Part shown: positions 22,402 to 33,224 of the stretch, one piece after another
How the letters are laid out: each line of letters starts with the position of its first letter
Position numbering within the stretch: position 1 is the stretch's first letter
DNA from: Prosapia bicincta
Lineage: Eukaryota > Arthropoda > Insecta > Hemiptera > Cercopidae
Assembly: GCA_036971475.1 (NCBI GenBank)
Contig: JBAIZL010000001.1
Location: 105,528,850-105,592,849 of the forward strand
Length of the DNA: 64,000 nucleotides
Reading direction: 5' to 3'
Program-made: the position numbers and the translations under genes
The notes under the pieces: generated by a model
What the model was told of the DNA's origin: nothing
The model's database searches: none
The model's input: the letters and a program-made list of their open reading frames with translations, nothing else

Positions 22402-22560
22402 TGGTATTTAGCAGAGGATGCTTAAAGCATTCAGTACATTATACAATGCTGCGCATAAGACTCGGTGGCTTATTTCGTTCGTGGCTCACAGCATTTAATA
22501 ATGCACTGACGAGAGTACGAAACACGTCTGCTGACCTACATTAGTAAGAAGTGATTTTTA
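22402..22560 (-). promoter_or_regulatory. Candidate first non-coding exon and promoter of the KIAA0319-like gene
   Basis: A short stretch richer in CG dinucleotides than its surroundings (GCGCA, ACGAACG, CGTACTCTCGTC) ends, on the minus strand, in a strong donor-like AATACCA|GTAAGTTAC at 22402-22401. The first coding exon at 17854 has an acceptor immediately before its 5' UTR, so an upstream non-coding exon is required, and this is the best local candidate. There is no direct evidence of transcription. Confidence 0.35.
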
Positions 22561-23349
22561 CCAAGTAAAATTAATACTAGAATTTCTAAAAAAACGAGCG
22601 AATATAAAGAAGGTAAATTCTACATTACATTATAACTTGTAGTTTTTGTGTTGTACAATTTGAGGTTATTATTCATATATAGCAATACTCATTTCCTCAT
22701 CATATAGTCATCACCTGTCTATATTCGTATACCAAATCCTTGTTTAAATCTAAATTTGGTTTTTATTCTGCTATAATTATCTGGTCTGATTTCTTTTACG
22801 AATGTTTATATTTCCATACATATCCATTCATACCCTAAGAATTTATACCTATATAATACATATTCCTGGCACAAGTCACCTTACTCTATGACCTTTTTCC
22901 TTCCTCTAAGAATTCCGATTTTGATGATTGTTTCCTCATACAATTGTTCCCTCTCTGTTGCTCATTAGTTCATACTGTGTGATATTTTCTCTTTTCATAT
23001 TGTTCATTAATTTTTCACATGTGGCAATATCAGATGTTTCTAGATCCAATGTTTTATTAATTTATTTCCAGTTCCTGCACTTAAATAAATCCCCTCATAC
23101 TCCTTCCTTCAAGTACCCTGAAATTGTCATTTCTTGCTCTTGGGTTGATTAATCATTTCTACTTGGCTTTTTCTCATTTTGCATAAACTTTTATTCTACC
23201 CCAAAAAATTAAATTAAATAAAAGTTCAATTTTGCTGAAAAAAAATTGTTCATACAAAATCCAATTTTGTTTTTGTTTCCTTTCTAAGTAGAACAATGTT
23301 TGATGGGAAATTAAATTATTATATTACTGTATTTTATAATTTTAACTAT
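22561..23349. other. Non-coding, nothing recognised
   Basis: Relatively pyrimidine-rich on the plus strand (22.7-23.2 kb). A 74-codon ORF at 22928 has no features of a gene. Confidence 0.4.
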
Positions 23350-24290
23350 ATAGTAAAACCCCTCATATCTAGATCAATTTGGCAACAGCCCGATCCAATT
23401 AATAAGAAATCTGGATTTAAGTACGGTTATGTAGTGATGCACATGTGTACTACATAATCACAACCATTCCATTCATTGGAAGTAGATGTATGTTTTAAGT
23501 AAATAAGTTACACCTATAGTCTATCACTATTAGTAAAGTCATTAACTTCATACTCTTTCATCCATTTGTTGACACCAAAACTGATCATCTCCTTACCCCC
23601 AGGAATATTTCGGAAAAGATCGATGGTTTCTTCATTTGTTTCACTAACAAGGATTTCTGTTTGTAATATGTTTTCAATCCCATCATTGTTTGTTTTATGA
23701 TCCAATAGTTTTTGCAATGATTTTAATAGTGTTATCTCATGCTGTAACATGAGATGTTGCGTGATTGCATCTCATGCTGCAATCCATAAAGCGGCATCTA
23801 GCAAGGCTACAATTTTAGGTATTTAAAAACATTTCTTCCTGCATCCATACCCGTAATTATAATTGTTAGTAGCTTACAGCAATATAGCCGTTTGAGAATT
23901 TCTAGGATCCATTGGTTGGCCCAAAGTTGTTATGTTCGGTGGTATAAAACACACTTTGTGTTTCCACTTTTCAATTCCTCTGCTGATGGGTGTGAGGCGG
24001 TATTATCACGTAATGAAATGGCCTCTTTTGACAAGTTGTTTTCTTTTGCGTATTTTTTTACAGGAGGGACAACCTAATTCTTGAAATAAAGACAAAAGAT
24101 TGCTGTGTTCATCTATTCCTGTTACGGCCAGTCCTTCTGATCTATACTGGGTGAATCATAAAAATAGTGCTTCGTTCGCTTTATCATTTACTGGTTTCTT
24201 CATCATTTTCTACTTTTTGTTGCCGGAACATGAAGCCTGGTAAGAGCACTGATTTTCAAATTTTTCATTAGATTTTTTCTAGTCACTCAC
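23350..24290 (-). pseudogene. Decayed Tigger-type transposon
   Basis: The left end TAGTAAAACCCCTCATATCT (23352 on) matches the terminus at 56405. Minus-strand peptide shows LLDAALWIAA near 23790-23830, a word typical of the segment after the DDE core of Tigger transposases. An acidic C-terminal ORF follows at 23514-23750. Upstream fragments near 23900-24200 are unreadable. No intact ORF remains. Confidence 0.55.
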
Positions 24291-24293
24291 CAT

Positions 24294-25450
24294 ACTAAAA
24301 GGGTCCGGCAATATAACCTCCCTAATTATAAAAAGTAGTTACAAAAAAATAAGACAGACACAGAAAACATACCTTTATTGGTGAGCAATGAATACAATGC
24401 CATTTTACATTACTTTGGTTTAAAAATTATATTCGCTAAATGTCCTCCATTCTTGATACATCGTTGAAGTCTTTCCCGGAAGTTCTTCACAGTTTTTGTG
24501 TCATTTCTGTTTGAATGGCTGCCACCTCCTGGGTGATTGCTTCATTAAGTGTTTGCAGATTTGTGGGACTATGTTTGTACACTTCAGCCTTCAAGTGTCC
24601 CCAAAAAAAATCACAAGGTGATAAATCAGGCAACTCTGAGGAGCAGCCAATGTCACTTGGCAAAGAGACATGACGTCCAAGAGCCACCTCCCTCAACATT
24701 TCCAAAGTATGGCGGGAAGTGTGAGATGTTCTTCCGTCTTGCTGGAACCAAACTTCTTGCAATTCATGGTCTACAACAAACTGGTTTAGACGAGGTCTGA
24801 GGGCAGTCTCTACCATGTGACAGTAACAATTCGAATTAACTGTTACCGGGTTGCCCCTCCTTCAAAAAAAAAAAACGGTCTCCACACAAAACATTCAGTA
24901 ATGGTGCACCAAACTGTTACATGAGGGCTGCTAATTGGTCGCTGATGAAGTTCCCGAGGGTTCTCTGCAGCCCAGCAGCGAAAACTCTGTTTACAGTACC
25001 TGATAAGTGGAAGTGGACCTCTTCCGAAGAAATAAACAAAGCCCCAGGTAGAATGTTCTTAAGATTTTCCTCACACACAGATCTATGAGTTTCAAAATCA
25101 TTCTCAATTGCTGGGTAAACTCATTTTGAATGGATGCATATTAAGCTCTCTATGGACACTCCTATCGGATAATCCCAGGGCAGCTGAATGTTAAGGTGCT
25201 TAACGCCTTCGGGATTGTCAGACGGACACTCTCATTTCCCGGCGTTGTTGCAGTCCAAAGTCAGTAGGTTTTCTTTTTAGTACTGCGCCTGTTCGTTCAA
25301 AGTTTGACACCCACAGTTGAATAATTCTCCTATCATGTCGGCCAAGTTCAAATCAAATACGAAATGCTAGCTGAGTAGCAATCATAGAACCACAGTTATT
25401 AATAAACTCCTCTACAACAAAGATGCTCACAAAGCCAAGCCATGATGCAC
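24294..25450 (-). pseudogene. Decayed Tc1/mariner-like (DDE_3-type) transposase
   Basis: Minus-strand fragments lie in the expected order. HTH-region remnants sit near 25300-25440. Near 25000 there is VHFHLSG followed by words equivalent to NPRELHQRP, and near 24880 an FFFEGG stretch. The ORF at 24487-24816 then carries the second catalytic Asp in VWFQQDGRTSHTS and the third in PDLSPCDFFWGHLK. A poly-A run near 24865 and several shifts break the frame. The left end near 24300 (GGGTCCGGCAATATAACCTC) may be the terminal repeat. Confidence 0.75.
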
Positions 25451-26379
25451 ACTGAAAGTGACACGTACACCGCTTTCAAAAAATACCCCCATCATATTAG
25501 TGCTAGTATTACTACTCAAACAACGGTTTCTTCAATACAGGAGGTTTTATTGCCAGACCCTGTAGTTTATAATTTTATAACTAAGTATCATTGGTTGTTT
25601 ATTCCCAATTATTATGACCTTCATAATTATCTTGATCTTATTTGATGCAATTGAAATTAAAATTCCCAAATTAACTTCCTATAATTAACTTCATATTATT
25701 TTTATATGGTTCAATTTTTTTATGGTATGGTATTTTTATTTTTTTGTGGTTCAATTTGTTACAACCAAATTCATATTACATTAAATTAATGGTTATTTTT
25801 AAAGTATTTTCTTAATTTTACTTCCAAAACTTACAACTTACTTAAACCTTGATAGCACCTCGTATCGCTTTTTTCATCCTACGTCAATTATTATTTTAGA
25901 TTCTGAAATGCATTAAACATTTTTGTTTTTTATTTTTTTTATATTATTATTTTTCTAGGTATTAAAGATTTTACAATATTTCCAATAATATCAGATCAGG
26001 TGGCTAAATATAATAAGGAGTACCATACGGGTTTGAAAACAGGAGAAATGTAAACGTATCATAATTTAATACAGTTTATTTTTGGTTATGTATAAACAGC
26101 AGTTAATCATTATTAAACAAATTTTAAGAACAGTGTAAGTGTTGTCCCTCCATGCCCACTTGGTACCTGTGTACCTATACTGATAATAATTTTAATGATT
26201 GTTTGAAGAGTAATTAGGTACATTGTTAATAATTAATATAATTAGTATTACATAATTAACTATAAAAATGAAACACAATAGGAATGTAAATTCTTATAAA
26301 CAAAACTATTAAAATATAATTTAAAAAATAATATTAAGGAATTTGTAATTAGCATACAAAATTAAATAACTAAGCAAAT
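25451..26379. other. AT-rich, nothing recognised
   Basis: No gene or paired repeat seen. A 67-codon plus ORF at 25442 overlaps the end of the transposon and is not supported. Confidence 0.45.
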
Positions 26380-26640
26380 GACCAGTTCCTGTGAACTGCT
26401 CGAAGGGAGGTGCACGTCGCCGGATGAGGCGAGATGTGTGGCGGAGGAGGCGAGCCATTTCCTGGAGGAGGCAATACATTTGCTGAAGGTGCAATTCGTT
26501 CATCGTGAAGCTAGTTCTTGTAAACAGCCTGAAGGGTGGCAAATGTTCGTCGTGGAAGTTAAGAGCTTCATGTAGTATGAGAACTGAAGGGAGGTGATAG
26601 GTGCGTCTTAGGAAGCGTAAGTACGCTGTGAGTACTGAGG
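26380..26640. other. Isolated GC-rich islet of unknown nature
   Basis: About 250 bp are much richer in G and C than the flanks and contain several CG dinucleotides (ACGTCGCCGGATGAGGCGAG). They are built from imperfect GAGGAGGC and TGAAGG words and are open in both directions for 65-73 codons. No protein family is recognised and there are no clear splice signals. It could be a piece of a transposon, a CpG-bearing regulatory region or an unannotated exon. Confidence 0.4.
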
Positions 26641-28635
26641 TAATAAGCAGTGTGTGATTCCTTGTATTAGTTACAAAGGTAACTGTTTTAAGTATTTAAG
26701 TAAATGCATTATGCAATAATGAGATACAGAGATACCCAGATAAATTGTTAAAGATAATTTGCGCAAATGAAGTATAAAGAAATATCTATGTAAATTGGTA
26801 ATTTGTTGAAGTATTAAATTTGTAATTGTTGATATATTAAAGATGAAATTATAGATGATTGAGATTAAAGATTAAATGCATATTAATAATGATTTGTTGA
26901 AAATGTTAACAGTCAGTAGTAAAAGAGTAAATGTAAATTAAATTTGTGAAAATGGCAACAGCTGTATGTAATGTTTTAATTGGGTTAAAGAGCAAGTTTG
27001 ATTGTTAAAATAGTATAATTGTGATTCAAGGAACAAAGATGTACAAATGTTGTAGACATATTAAGTCATAAAGTAATTGTTGCCAGTGAATGAATATTGA
27101 TGATTTTGAAAATGTTAAAGTTATGCGATAAATGTAAATTGCTAAGGAATAAATGAAAAAAAGCGATATATTGTAAATACTATTGAATGAGTTAAGAGTT
27201 AAAGGAAAAAAGTAAAGGTATAATAAAATACTTGAGAAATAATAAAGTTATTGTAACATTTTGAAGTAGTATACATATAAAAGGCACTTACCAAAATAAG
27301 ATAAATATATAAAAATAAATTCAGTATGTAAAAATTACTAAAATATACCAGGAAAGAATTGTAAACATAACCTAATTTCACTTGTGTAGAAAATGCACAT
27401 GACCACATTTTAGATCTAATCACAAGATTTTATATAAAAGAAAAAAAACACACAAATCACTATTTATAAAAAAATGTATTAGAATTAATTGATAGGTAAC
27501 AATTTAAATAGAACTATGTAAAAATACACTTAAAACTTTCACACGGCAAGCTAGTGAAATGTGCTGTAGTAAAAACGATGCATAACGGATTTGTGGAGTT
27601 GCGTGCGCATTGACCGGCAAAAGATATTCGTTTAAATATTTCTCGTGGAGATATAATAATAAAACAGTTTTGGATTTAAATGCAAAGAAATTTAAGTGCA
27701 GTTGTTAAGAAGAAGAAGTGTATCCGTAAAGAAGAAGAACATGACATCCGTAAAGCTGTTACTTGCAAGGAATAAACGAAAAAATAGCGGAAATTCACGA
27801 CTTGGCCATTTTTTTCTAACAAAGGTAGCGTCAGCAGTTGGAACAAAGCATCGGAACGAGGAAGACGTATTCAGAATTGGCTGTAAAAATTTTATTTTTT
27901 TAACTGGTGCGGAAAGTGCAGTATTGTATTTAAATCATAATTACAGAGTAACAATAAGCCAAACCATTGAACTGATCAATTAAGAAGACATTATTCAGGA
28001 AATTATTTAATTAGGAACTAAAATAACTTGTAAAAATTTTAACTTGTAAGAATTGTAATTTAGATATTTTTTTGAAAGTGCCAACTCAAAATTTATTAGT
28101 CAAAATTTAGAAAACCCACCTATTTAACCCGAGATAAAGAGAGCTCAAGCTCAAATTGAAATAATTAAATCAATTTCAATTCATATTAAATTTTATAACT
28201 AAACTTCTTGCTGCCATAACAAATTTTAGACTTAGGCTAATAAAACTTAATTTTTGTAATTCTTTGTAGAGGAAATAAGAATTTTTAATTAGTAAGTGAC
28301 TTTGTAAAAGATAATAGGAATGTCATTTTAAGATATTAAAAGTTTATTGTAACAAAAAGCAGCATTGAATTGTTATTTCTTTTAAATTATAACTTTTATT
28401 AAGACTTGTATAAAACAAAATTACCAATTATTACATTATATTTATTATCAATCTTCACAATCATCTAGCAGTTCCTCTTATGTTTTGGGCTCCCTCAACC
28501 ACTCGGCGGCCCATCATAAGTATATTATGTATTAGCAATTTATTTAATAGAACAAGGTTTGTGTCTTAATGACAATAAACATTTACAGATACTCCTTCAA
28601 GATAAAATCTAGTGCAAGTTTTTGATGCAACTTCT
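26641..28635. other. AT-rich region with a CG-containing segment at 27540-27990
   Basis: Mostly AT-rich. The 27540-27990 part is CG-enriched and holds a 95-codon plus ORF (27696-27983) with a basic N-terminus (LLRRRSVSVKKKN), not recognised. At 28485-28515 a GGGCTCCCTCAACCACTCGG stretch stands out. These might be an old LTR and primer-site region, but no matching second LTR was found. Confidence 0.35.
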
Positions 28636-28639
28636 TACA

Positions 28640-28890
28640 AGCAAATGCATTAAGGACTACCTAAGAGGCCATACTAAGTTGTCTGCATTTTAACATCACG
28701 ATTGATGATCTTAGGATGGCTATTGAAGAAATCCTAGAAATTTCATTCCTCTTCATCAATGATGTCCTAATATTAGCTACAGGTCGTAGTATATCTGCTT
28801 GGGACAGCAAGGCTCTAATCATTTTGAATGATAGTTGTTGGAACTAGGAGGCTCAATGTCAAATGATTGAAAAGCCCCATACAGGTGTTA
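28640..28890 (+). pseudogene. LINE reverse-transcriptase fragment, plus strand
   Basis: Plus-strand peptide FLFINDVLILATGRSISAWD resembles the catalytic box of LINE RTs (YADD followed by hydrophobics and a polar turn), here with IND. It is flanked by ITIDDLRMAIEEIL-like sequence and ends in stops. It is a short isolated fragment. Confidence 0.5.
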
Positions 28891-29029
28891 GATAAAATAA
28901 GTATTTAAGGGTCTGTTTTGGTTAAGCTGGATTCGGATAACAGGTTATACAACTTATTTTTGTTCTTAGTTGACTTTATTTAAACCAATTGCCTCAGAAT
29001 TACAATTTCTAAAATATTTGTTGATTCCA

Positions 29030-29292
29030 TCTTCACGTGAGCTACTAGTTTTCACTAAACACTTGTAAATATTTACAAACTTGCCTATAGTAGCACTTAC
29101 TTATATTTTTTGAGGAAGGCCGTTTCAGGAGATGTGTCCCATTGTTAACTCAGACCGTAACATGAAGGCCTGAGTTGACCAAACTCCGAGTTACGGTCTG
29201 AGTTGACAATGGGACACATCTTCCGAAACTGCCGTCCTCAACAAATATAAGTAAGTGCTACTATAGGCAAATTTGTAAATATTTACGTGTTT
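29030..29292. repeat. Foldback element with well-preserved arms
   Basis: The left arm (about 29040-29155) and right arm (about 29185-29290) are inverted copies: AATATTTACAAACTTGCCTA, TAGTAGCACTTACTTATATT, GATGTGTCCCATTGTTAACT and AACTCAGACCGTAAC all recur in complement on the right. Related sequence occurs at 41040-41230 and, decayed, at 21060 and 39051. The middle holds GGCCTGAGTTGACC. Confidence 0.85.
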
Positions 29293-30239
29293 AATTTTCT
29301 AAAAGTTTTATTTAAAACTATTAAATGTTTATTACATATTTTACAAAGTTATTGTACTATGATTTACTGCAATTAATTTTTTATTTACCCCTAATATCTC
29401 AAAAATTAAGATATGACACTGAGACCTATTTTATTCGCTTTCACAGGTAAAAATCCAATAGAAACCACAATTTACACCCTTTAATTAAAAACAAAAAATA
29501 AACTATATGTATGTTCATGAAGAGGAAGGAAGCTTCTTCATGGAAAACCTCCCTTTCACTCAATTATCTTACATATTTAATAAATAAGCCTTCATGATAT
29601 AAGTTGAAATTGAATTAGTGCAATGTTATGAGAAATTAAGTTTTCATATAATAGAAATGATGCTACTGAATGCTTATTTCTTATGTTAGAGTTTTTCGAG
29701 AAGGTGAACTTTTATTTTTATTTTGAGCCACCTTTGGCAATAATTGATTACTTCTGTCGAACAAGTTCAGCTCCTCCTATTCCGAGAAACTAATTATTCA
29801 ATGATATAAATATTAGTCATTTAACGGCTACACTAGAAAAAGAGGTAGAGGTATAAGACTATCGAAAACTCCCCCTGCCAAAAAAACGGATACAATTTGG
29901 ATTTGCTAAGAAAAAAAGTAGAAAAAATGTAACTACTTTTTACCAGGGTTTCCCTGATAAGTCAAAGTTTTAAATTCTCATAACAGTTTGAATTCCATAA
30001 TTGTTTGATGATTTCTTGTAATACTATGCACCTCTTGACTATAATATAGATATTCAATGTTGAATTTGTATTTAGTTTAGTTGTAAATAACATATTGTAC
30101 TTGTAGGTATAAATATTTGTATTTTTTCCTCTATAATTTTTCCCTCTATTTTATCAATTTTTTAATAATGTTTTGGTAATTGTTAACAATATTTTCAGTC
30201 TCTATAGTGTATTTTTTTACTAATCCCTCATCATCATGT
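29293..30239. other. Non-coding, nothing recognised
   Basis: AT-rich with no ORF above noise. A GAAGGAAGCTTCTTC palindrome lies at about 29524-29538. Confidence 0.4.
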
Positions 30240-31235
30240 AAATTGAATTTTCAACCTAGAGCTGGCTTTCCTGTAGTCTTGCTAAGACTGGATGTCATCT
30301 CTTTTGTTCCATTTAAAGAACTTCAAACAAATTTATTGGCATTTTGAGGCCAAAGGCTTCATTCCTTATTGCAGCTTCTTTATGACAACAGGAGTGGACA
30401 TTACCTCATCTGTGATCAGACAGAGAACAGTTTTGCTTTCTGTCTAACTTATTGAAGGTGTAGGTCAACCTAGCTGTATCAACCTTTTTTGTATTACTGA
30501 CTACAAGTTAGTCTTAGATGCACGTCTTTGCAGCTCCCCACTTAAGTTTCTATGAGGCTTTCGAAAAGTCTCAGTTGCTTTTGAATGTTTTTGCAGCTGA
30601 GTACACTTAGATTTTACGTGACAATTTTTGACTAGAGGCACTCTAATGTATTTTAAAATGTCGTATATTTTCAATCTTGATCCTGTAGTGAAGGTGAATT
30701 GCTTTATATTCAGTAGAGGGAGAGAGAGAGAGATAACAATTTGAAGATTGTTTATGTAGGGCCTTTGATCTTGCAATTAGAGTCTGGCCATGCTTCTAGG
30801 TTACTGAGGGTGGTGATAACATTTTTCTGAATTCCATTGAAGATTCTGCTGCTGCGCACACTATAAGATCATTTGCATATATTAAAGCATTAACGGTGTT
30901 CTGATTGCATCAAGGATGTTATTTGTCATCATATTGAACAGTACCCCTTGCAGTACCATCTCCTAATTGGCGATAGTTTGAGATGACCCTTTTATATTTC
31001 ACCCTGATCAGCCTTAGGAATAAGAAAGATCTGACCCAGTTACCTGTTTTACCAGTTATTTGATACCTTTTTAAAAACTAGATAAATGGGATTTGCTTGT
31101 GTTAAAGTGATTGTTGAGAAAAGAGCTGTATGCCTGCAGAATTTTGTCTTGCTAGATAGATTAGGGTGTACGATAATAAAATCAGGACAACTTCTTTGAC
31201 TTGTGTAAGACAGAAATGTTCATAGTATGTTTGTA
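30240..31235 (-). pseudogene. Decayed LINE reverse transcriptase
   Basis: Minus-strand peptide near 30830-31060 shows VISNYRQL-like, VLQGVLFNMMTNNILDAI and ALIYANDLIVCAA words. The last corresponds to the YADD catalytic box with the first Asp changed to Asn. The remaining 30240-30800 gives broken RT C-terminal sequence, including the 91-codon ORF at 30501. A (GA)n run lies at about 30714-30733. It continues in order with the endonuclease piece at 31690-31860, with a PLE pair inserted between. Confidence 0.6.
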
Positions 31236-31244
31236 AAATAGCAC

Positions 31245-31645
31245 AAGTAGTTTATAACTATCCGAACTTTAAATTTTGTAGAAACTTACTAAGAACGTTT
31301 TCGATTGCTATATGGCGATCTTCATCTGCGTCTTGGAGTTGTTGGGCTAAGCGGTGACAGTTTTACCAGGTTTATCAGCAGGCATTCGATAGTATCAAAG
31401 AGGATGTGCAATTTGTATTGGGTTTGTTCGCTTAATATGTTTGTTCAAAAACCTGCCTTTAAAACCGTCGCTGCTTAACCCAACAACTCCAACCAGAAGA
31501 CACTAATGAAAATAGCCACGTAGCAATTGAAGAAGTTCTGTCTCAGTAAGTTTTTACAAATTTATAAAATGTAAAGTTCGGATAGTCATAAACTAATGTT
31601 TAACTGATTAATTAAGTTTCACTGAATGTAATAGACTGCAAAATT
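31245..31645. mobile_element. PLE type A: two 3' ends head-to-head
   Basis: The left half (31250-31400) is the type-A 3' end on the minus strand and the right half (31446-31600) is the same end on the plus strand. Each has the segment around AACCCAACAACTCC, a hammerhead-like motif and the ACTTTAAA...ATAGTCATAAACT tail. Truncated 5' parts meet near 31440. The right edge is followed by GGACTACAAAATTCAAGAGT-like sequence. It interrupts an older minus-strand LINE. Confidence 0.75.
31291..31334 (-). ncRNA. Hammerhead motif with one core change (PLE type A)
   Basis: On the minus strand the core reads CAGATGA, so U4 has changed. It is followed by A, stem II GATCGC/GCAATC with one mismatch, GAAA intact, the palindrome AACGTT and C. 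Stem I is mostly lost. The palindromic helix III segment fits the dimeric hammerheads described from PLEs. The inverted partner at about 31510-31555 is more decayed. Confidence 0.55.
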
Positions 31646-31689
31646 CAAGAATAGAAAAAGTAATCATCAATAAAGTCCTCCAGGATCGG

Positions 31690-31860
31690 TTGGCCTTTTC
31701 ATTGCAGTTCTGTGGTATCCCCTTTGTTTTAAAATATCATTAAAATCTCCAAACACTATAGAATGGAGACCCAGTTTACTGGCTAATATGTCCAGGTCAT
31801 ACAGTTCATGATTAAAAAGTGTTTCTTTGACATTCCAAGCTTCAATTTCAATTACTTAAA
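31690..31860 (-). pseudogene. LINE endonuclease fragment
   Basis: The minus-strand reading ETLFNHELYDLDILASKLG then SIVFGDFNDIL matches the G-DFN catalytic block of LINE endonucleases. By order and strand it belongs with the RT remnant at 30240-31235. Confidence 0.6.
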
Positions 31861-32025
31861 ACAGGTCAACTTTGTTAATTTTATGATGTATTTGAAATTT
31901 ACAAACTAGTTGTATTTAGTTTCAGCCATTCAACTTGTGGCGATTTGCTATAGTGTCTTTGTTCATAGTAATCTATAAGATAAAAAAAATGGTTCATTTT
32001 TAATGTTTGGTTAATAATAAAAACT

Positions 32026-32385
32026 TTGAATGTTAAAGCCTCCAGCATTCTGAGAAAAACATGCAAAGCTTTTTGTCCAGGTCCTGAAAAAGACAGGTTT
32101 TGTTTGTACCATGGTTCTTATGTCTTTTCATGTCAACTGATGTTGGATGGTGGTGACAAACCTTTACTGATTCTTTACATTACTCAGGAAATACCACATG
32201 CAGGCAAACAGTATGCCCCGCAAGGACATATTCAAATTACAATCCATCGGTGTCCGTGGGGTAGCCTTCAAAAGATCAAGGTTTCTATTAACCAAGGTAT
32301 ACACAACGTTAAACTAATCAAGATGCAAGGCGTTAAACTAACCAATTTATGCTCAATTCAACTGATCAAGGTGCATGATGTTTAA
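32026..32385 (+). other. Unassigned 119-codon ORF
   Basis: This open frame begins MNVKASSILRKTCKAFCPGP and is followed by a C-terminal part with imperfect repeats (GTTAAACTAATCAAG / GTTAAACTAACCAA). No domain is recognised and no exon signals bracket it. Its base composition is less AT-rich than the flanks, so it could be a transposon remnant or chance. The region 32386-32890 to its right is AT-rich and shows nothing. Confidence 0.25.
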
Positions 32386-32895
32386 CTAACCGAGGTTTGT
32401 TGTGGATTATTGCCGCTCAGCAGGCATTCATAGCACGACTTCTTGAAGTTCATAAATGGCAAATAATCTTTCATTATTAATAATACTATTATTATTTCTG
32501 TAAATATTTTAAAATCTTGTAGTTACAAAACGATAAATAATATGATGCATGTAATATTCGAAGTTTTAAAACTTAATAGAACCTAATTAATACTTAATTA
32601 GTAAATCAGAAGTAATCTTTGTCTTTGCAAAATATTGACCATATTCATTTGTCAACTTAAAAACAATATAAAAAGAGTGAAATAAACACAATATTAGAGA
32701 AATATATATTTTGTTTGAATTATTAAAAATGTTAATTAGCTAATTATATTTTAGATGTTTTAGAACATAAATCTTTATTAAGCATTTAATTAGGGAAATA
32801 TTTGAAAACCTAATTATAAAAAACAGAAACAATATAATCAAATAGTGTGTGTCATTAGATTGATTTATTTATCTCATCATTATTTAGTTTAACGT

Positions 32896-33154
32896 TGTTG
32901 TGAATGCAATAATATAATACTCTATGACAATCCTCTATGAAAAAAAAAAAGAAAAAGAACATTATATAAATTAACAGATGATTTGTAATTGTTTTAGTTT
33001 TTTCTCAGTTCTTTGTTTAGAGTTTTGTTTTAAGAAAGATGTGAAGTAATAAATAGTGTTTAAATATGAAATAAGTTTTATTACCAGCATAATTATATAA
33101 ATATGACGAGTGTTCCGCCTGTAGCGGCAGTGTCAAAAGTTTATAGAAATAACA
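32896..33154 (+). repeat. BEL/Pao 5' LTR
   Basis: Starts TGTTGTGAATGC and ends AAATAACA. It contains an A-run, a TTATATAA box at 33093-33100 that could act as the promoter TATA, and AATAAA at about 33050. It matches the 3' LTR base for base as far as checked. Confidence 0.97.
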
Positions 33155-33156
33155 TA

Positions 33157-33174
33157 TGGCGACCGTGACAGGAT
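33157..33174 (+). other. Primer-binding site, probably for tRNA-Arg
   Basis: TGGCGACCGTGACAGGA follows the LTR after two bases. TGG is the complement of the tRNA CCA end, and the rest fits the acceptor and T-stem of an arginine tRNA with a GACCGTG acceptor stem. The tRNA identity is from memory and needs a match against the host's tRNA set. Confidence 0.65.
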
Positions 33175-33224
33175 AATAATTTGGTTACAGTTAAAATCTA
33201 TGATCCATTAGTAAGTATTTTATA

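Noticed and set aside
22928..23152. 74-codon plus-strand ORF
   Set aside because: Low-complexity hydrophobic peptide with no gene context.
32026..32385. 119-codon ORF as a host gene
   Set aside because: No domain, no exon boundaries and imperfect internal repeats; kept only as an unassigned open frame.
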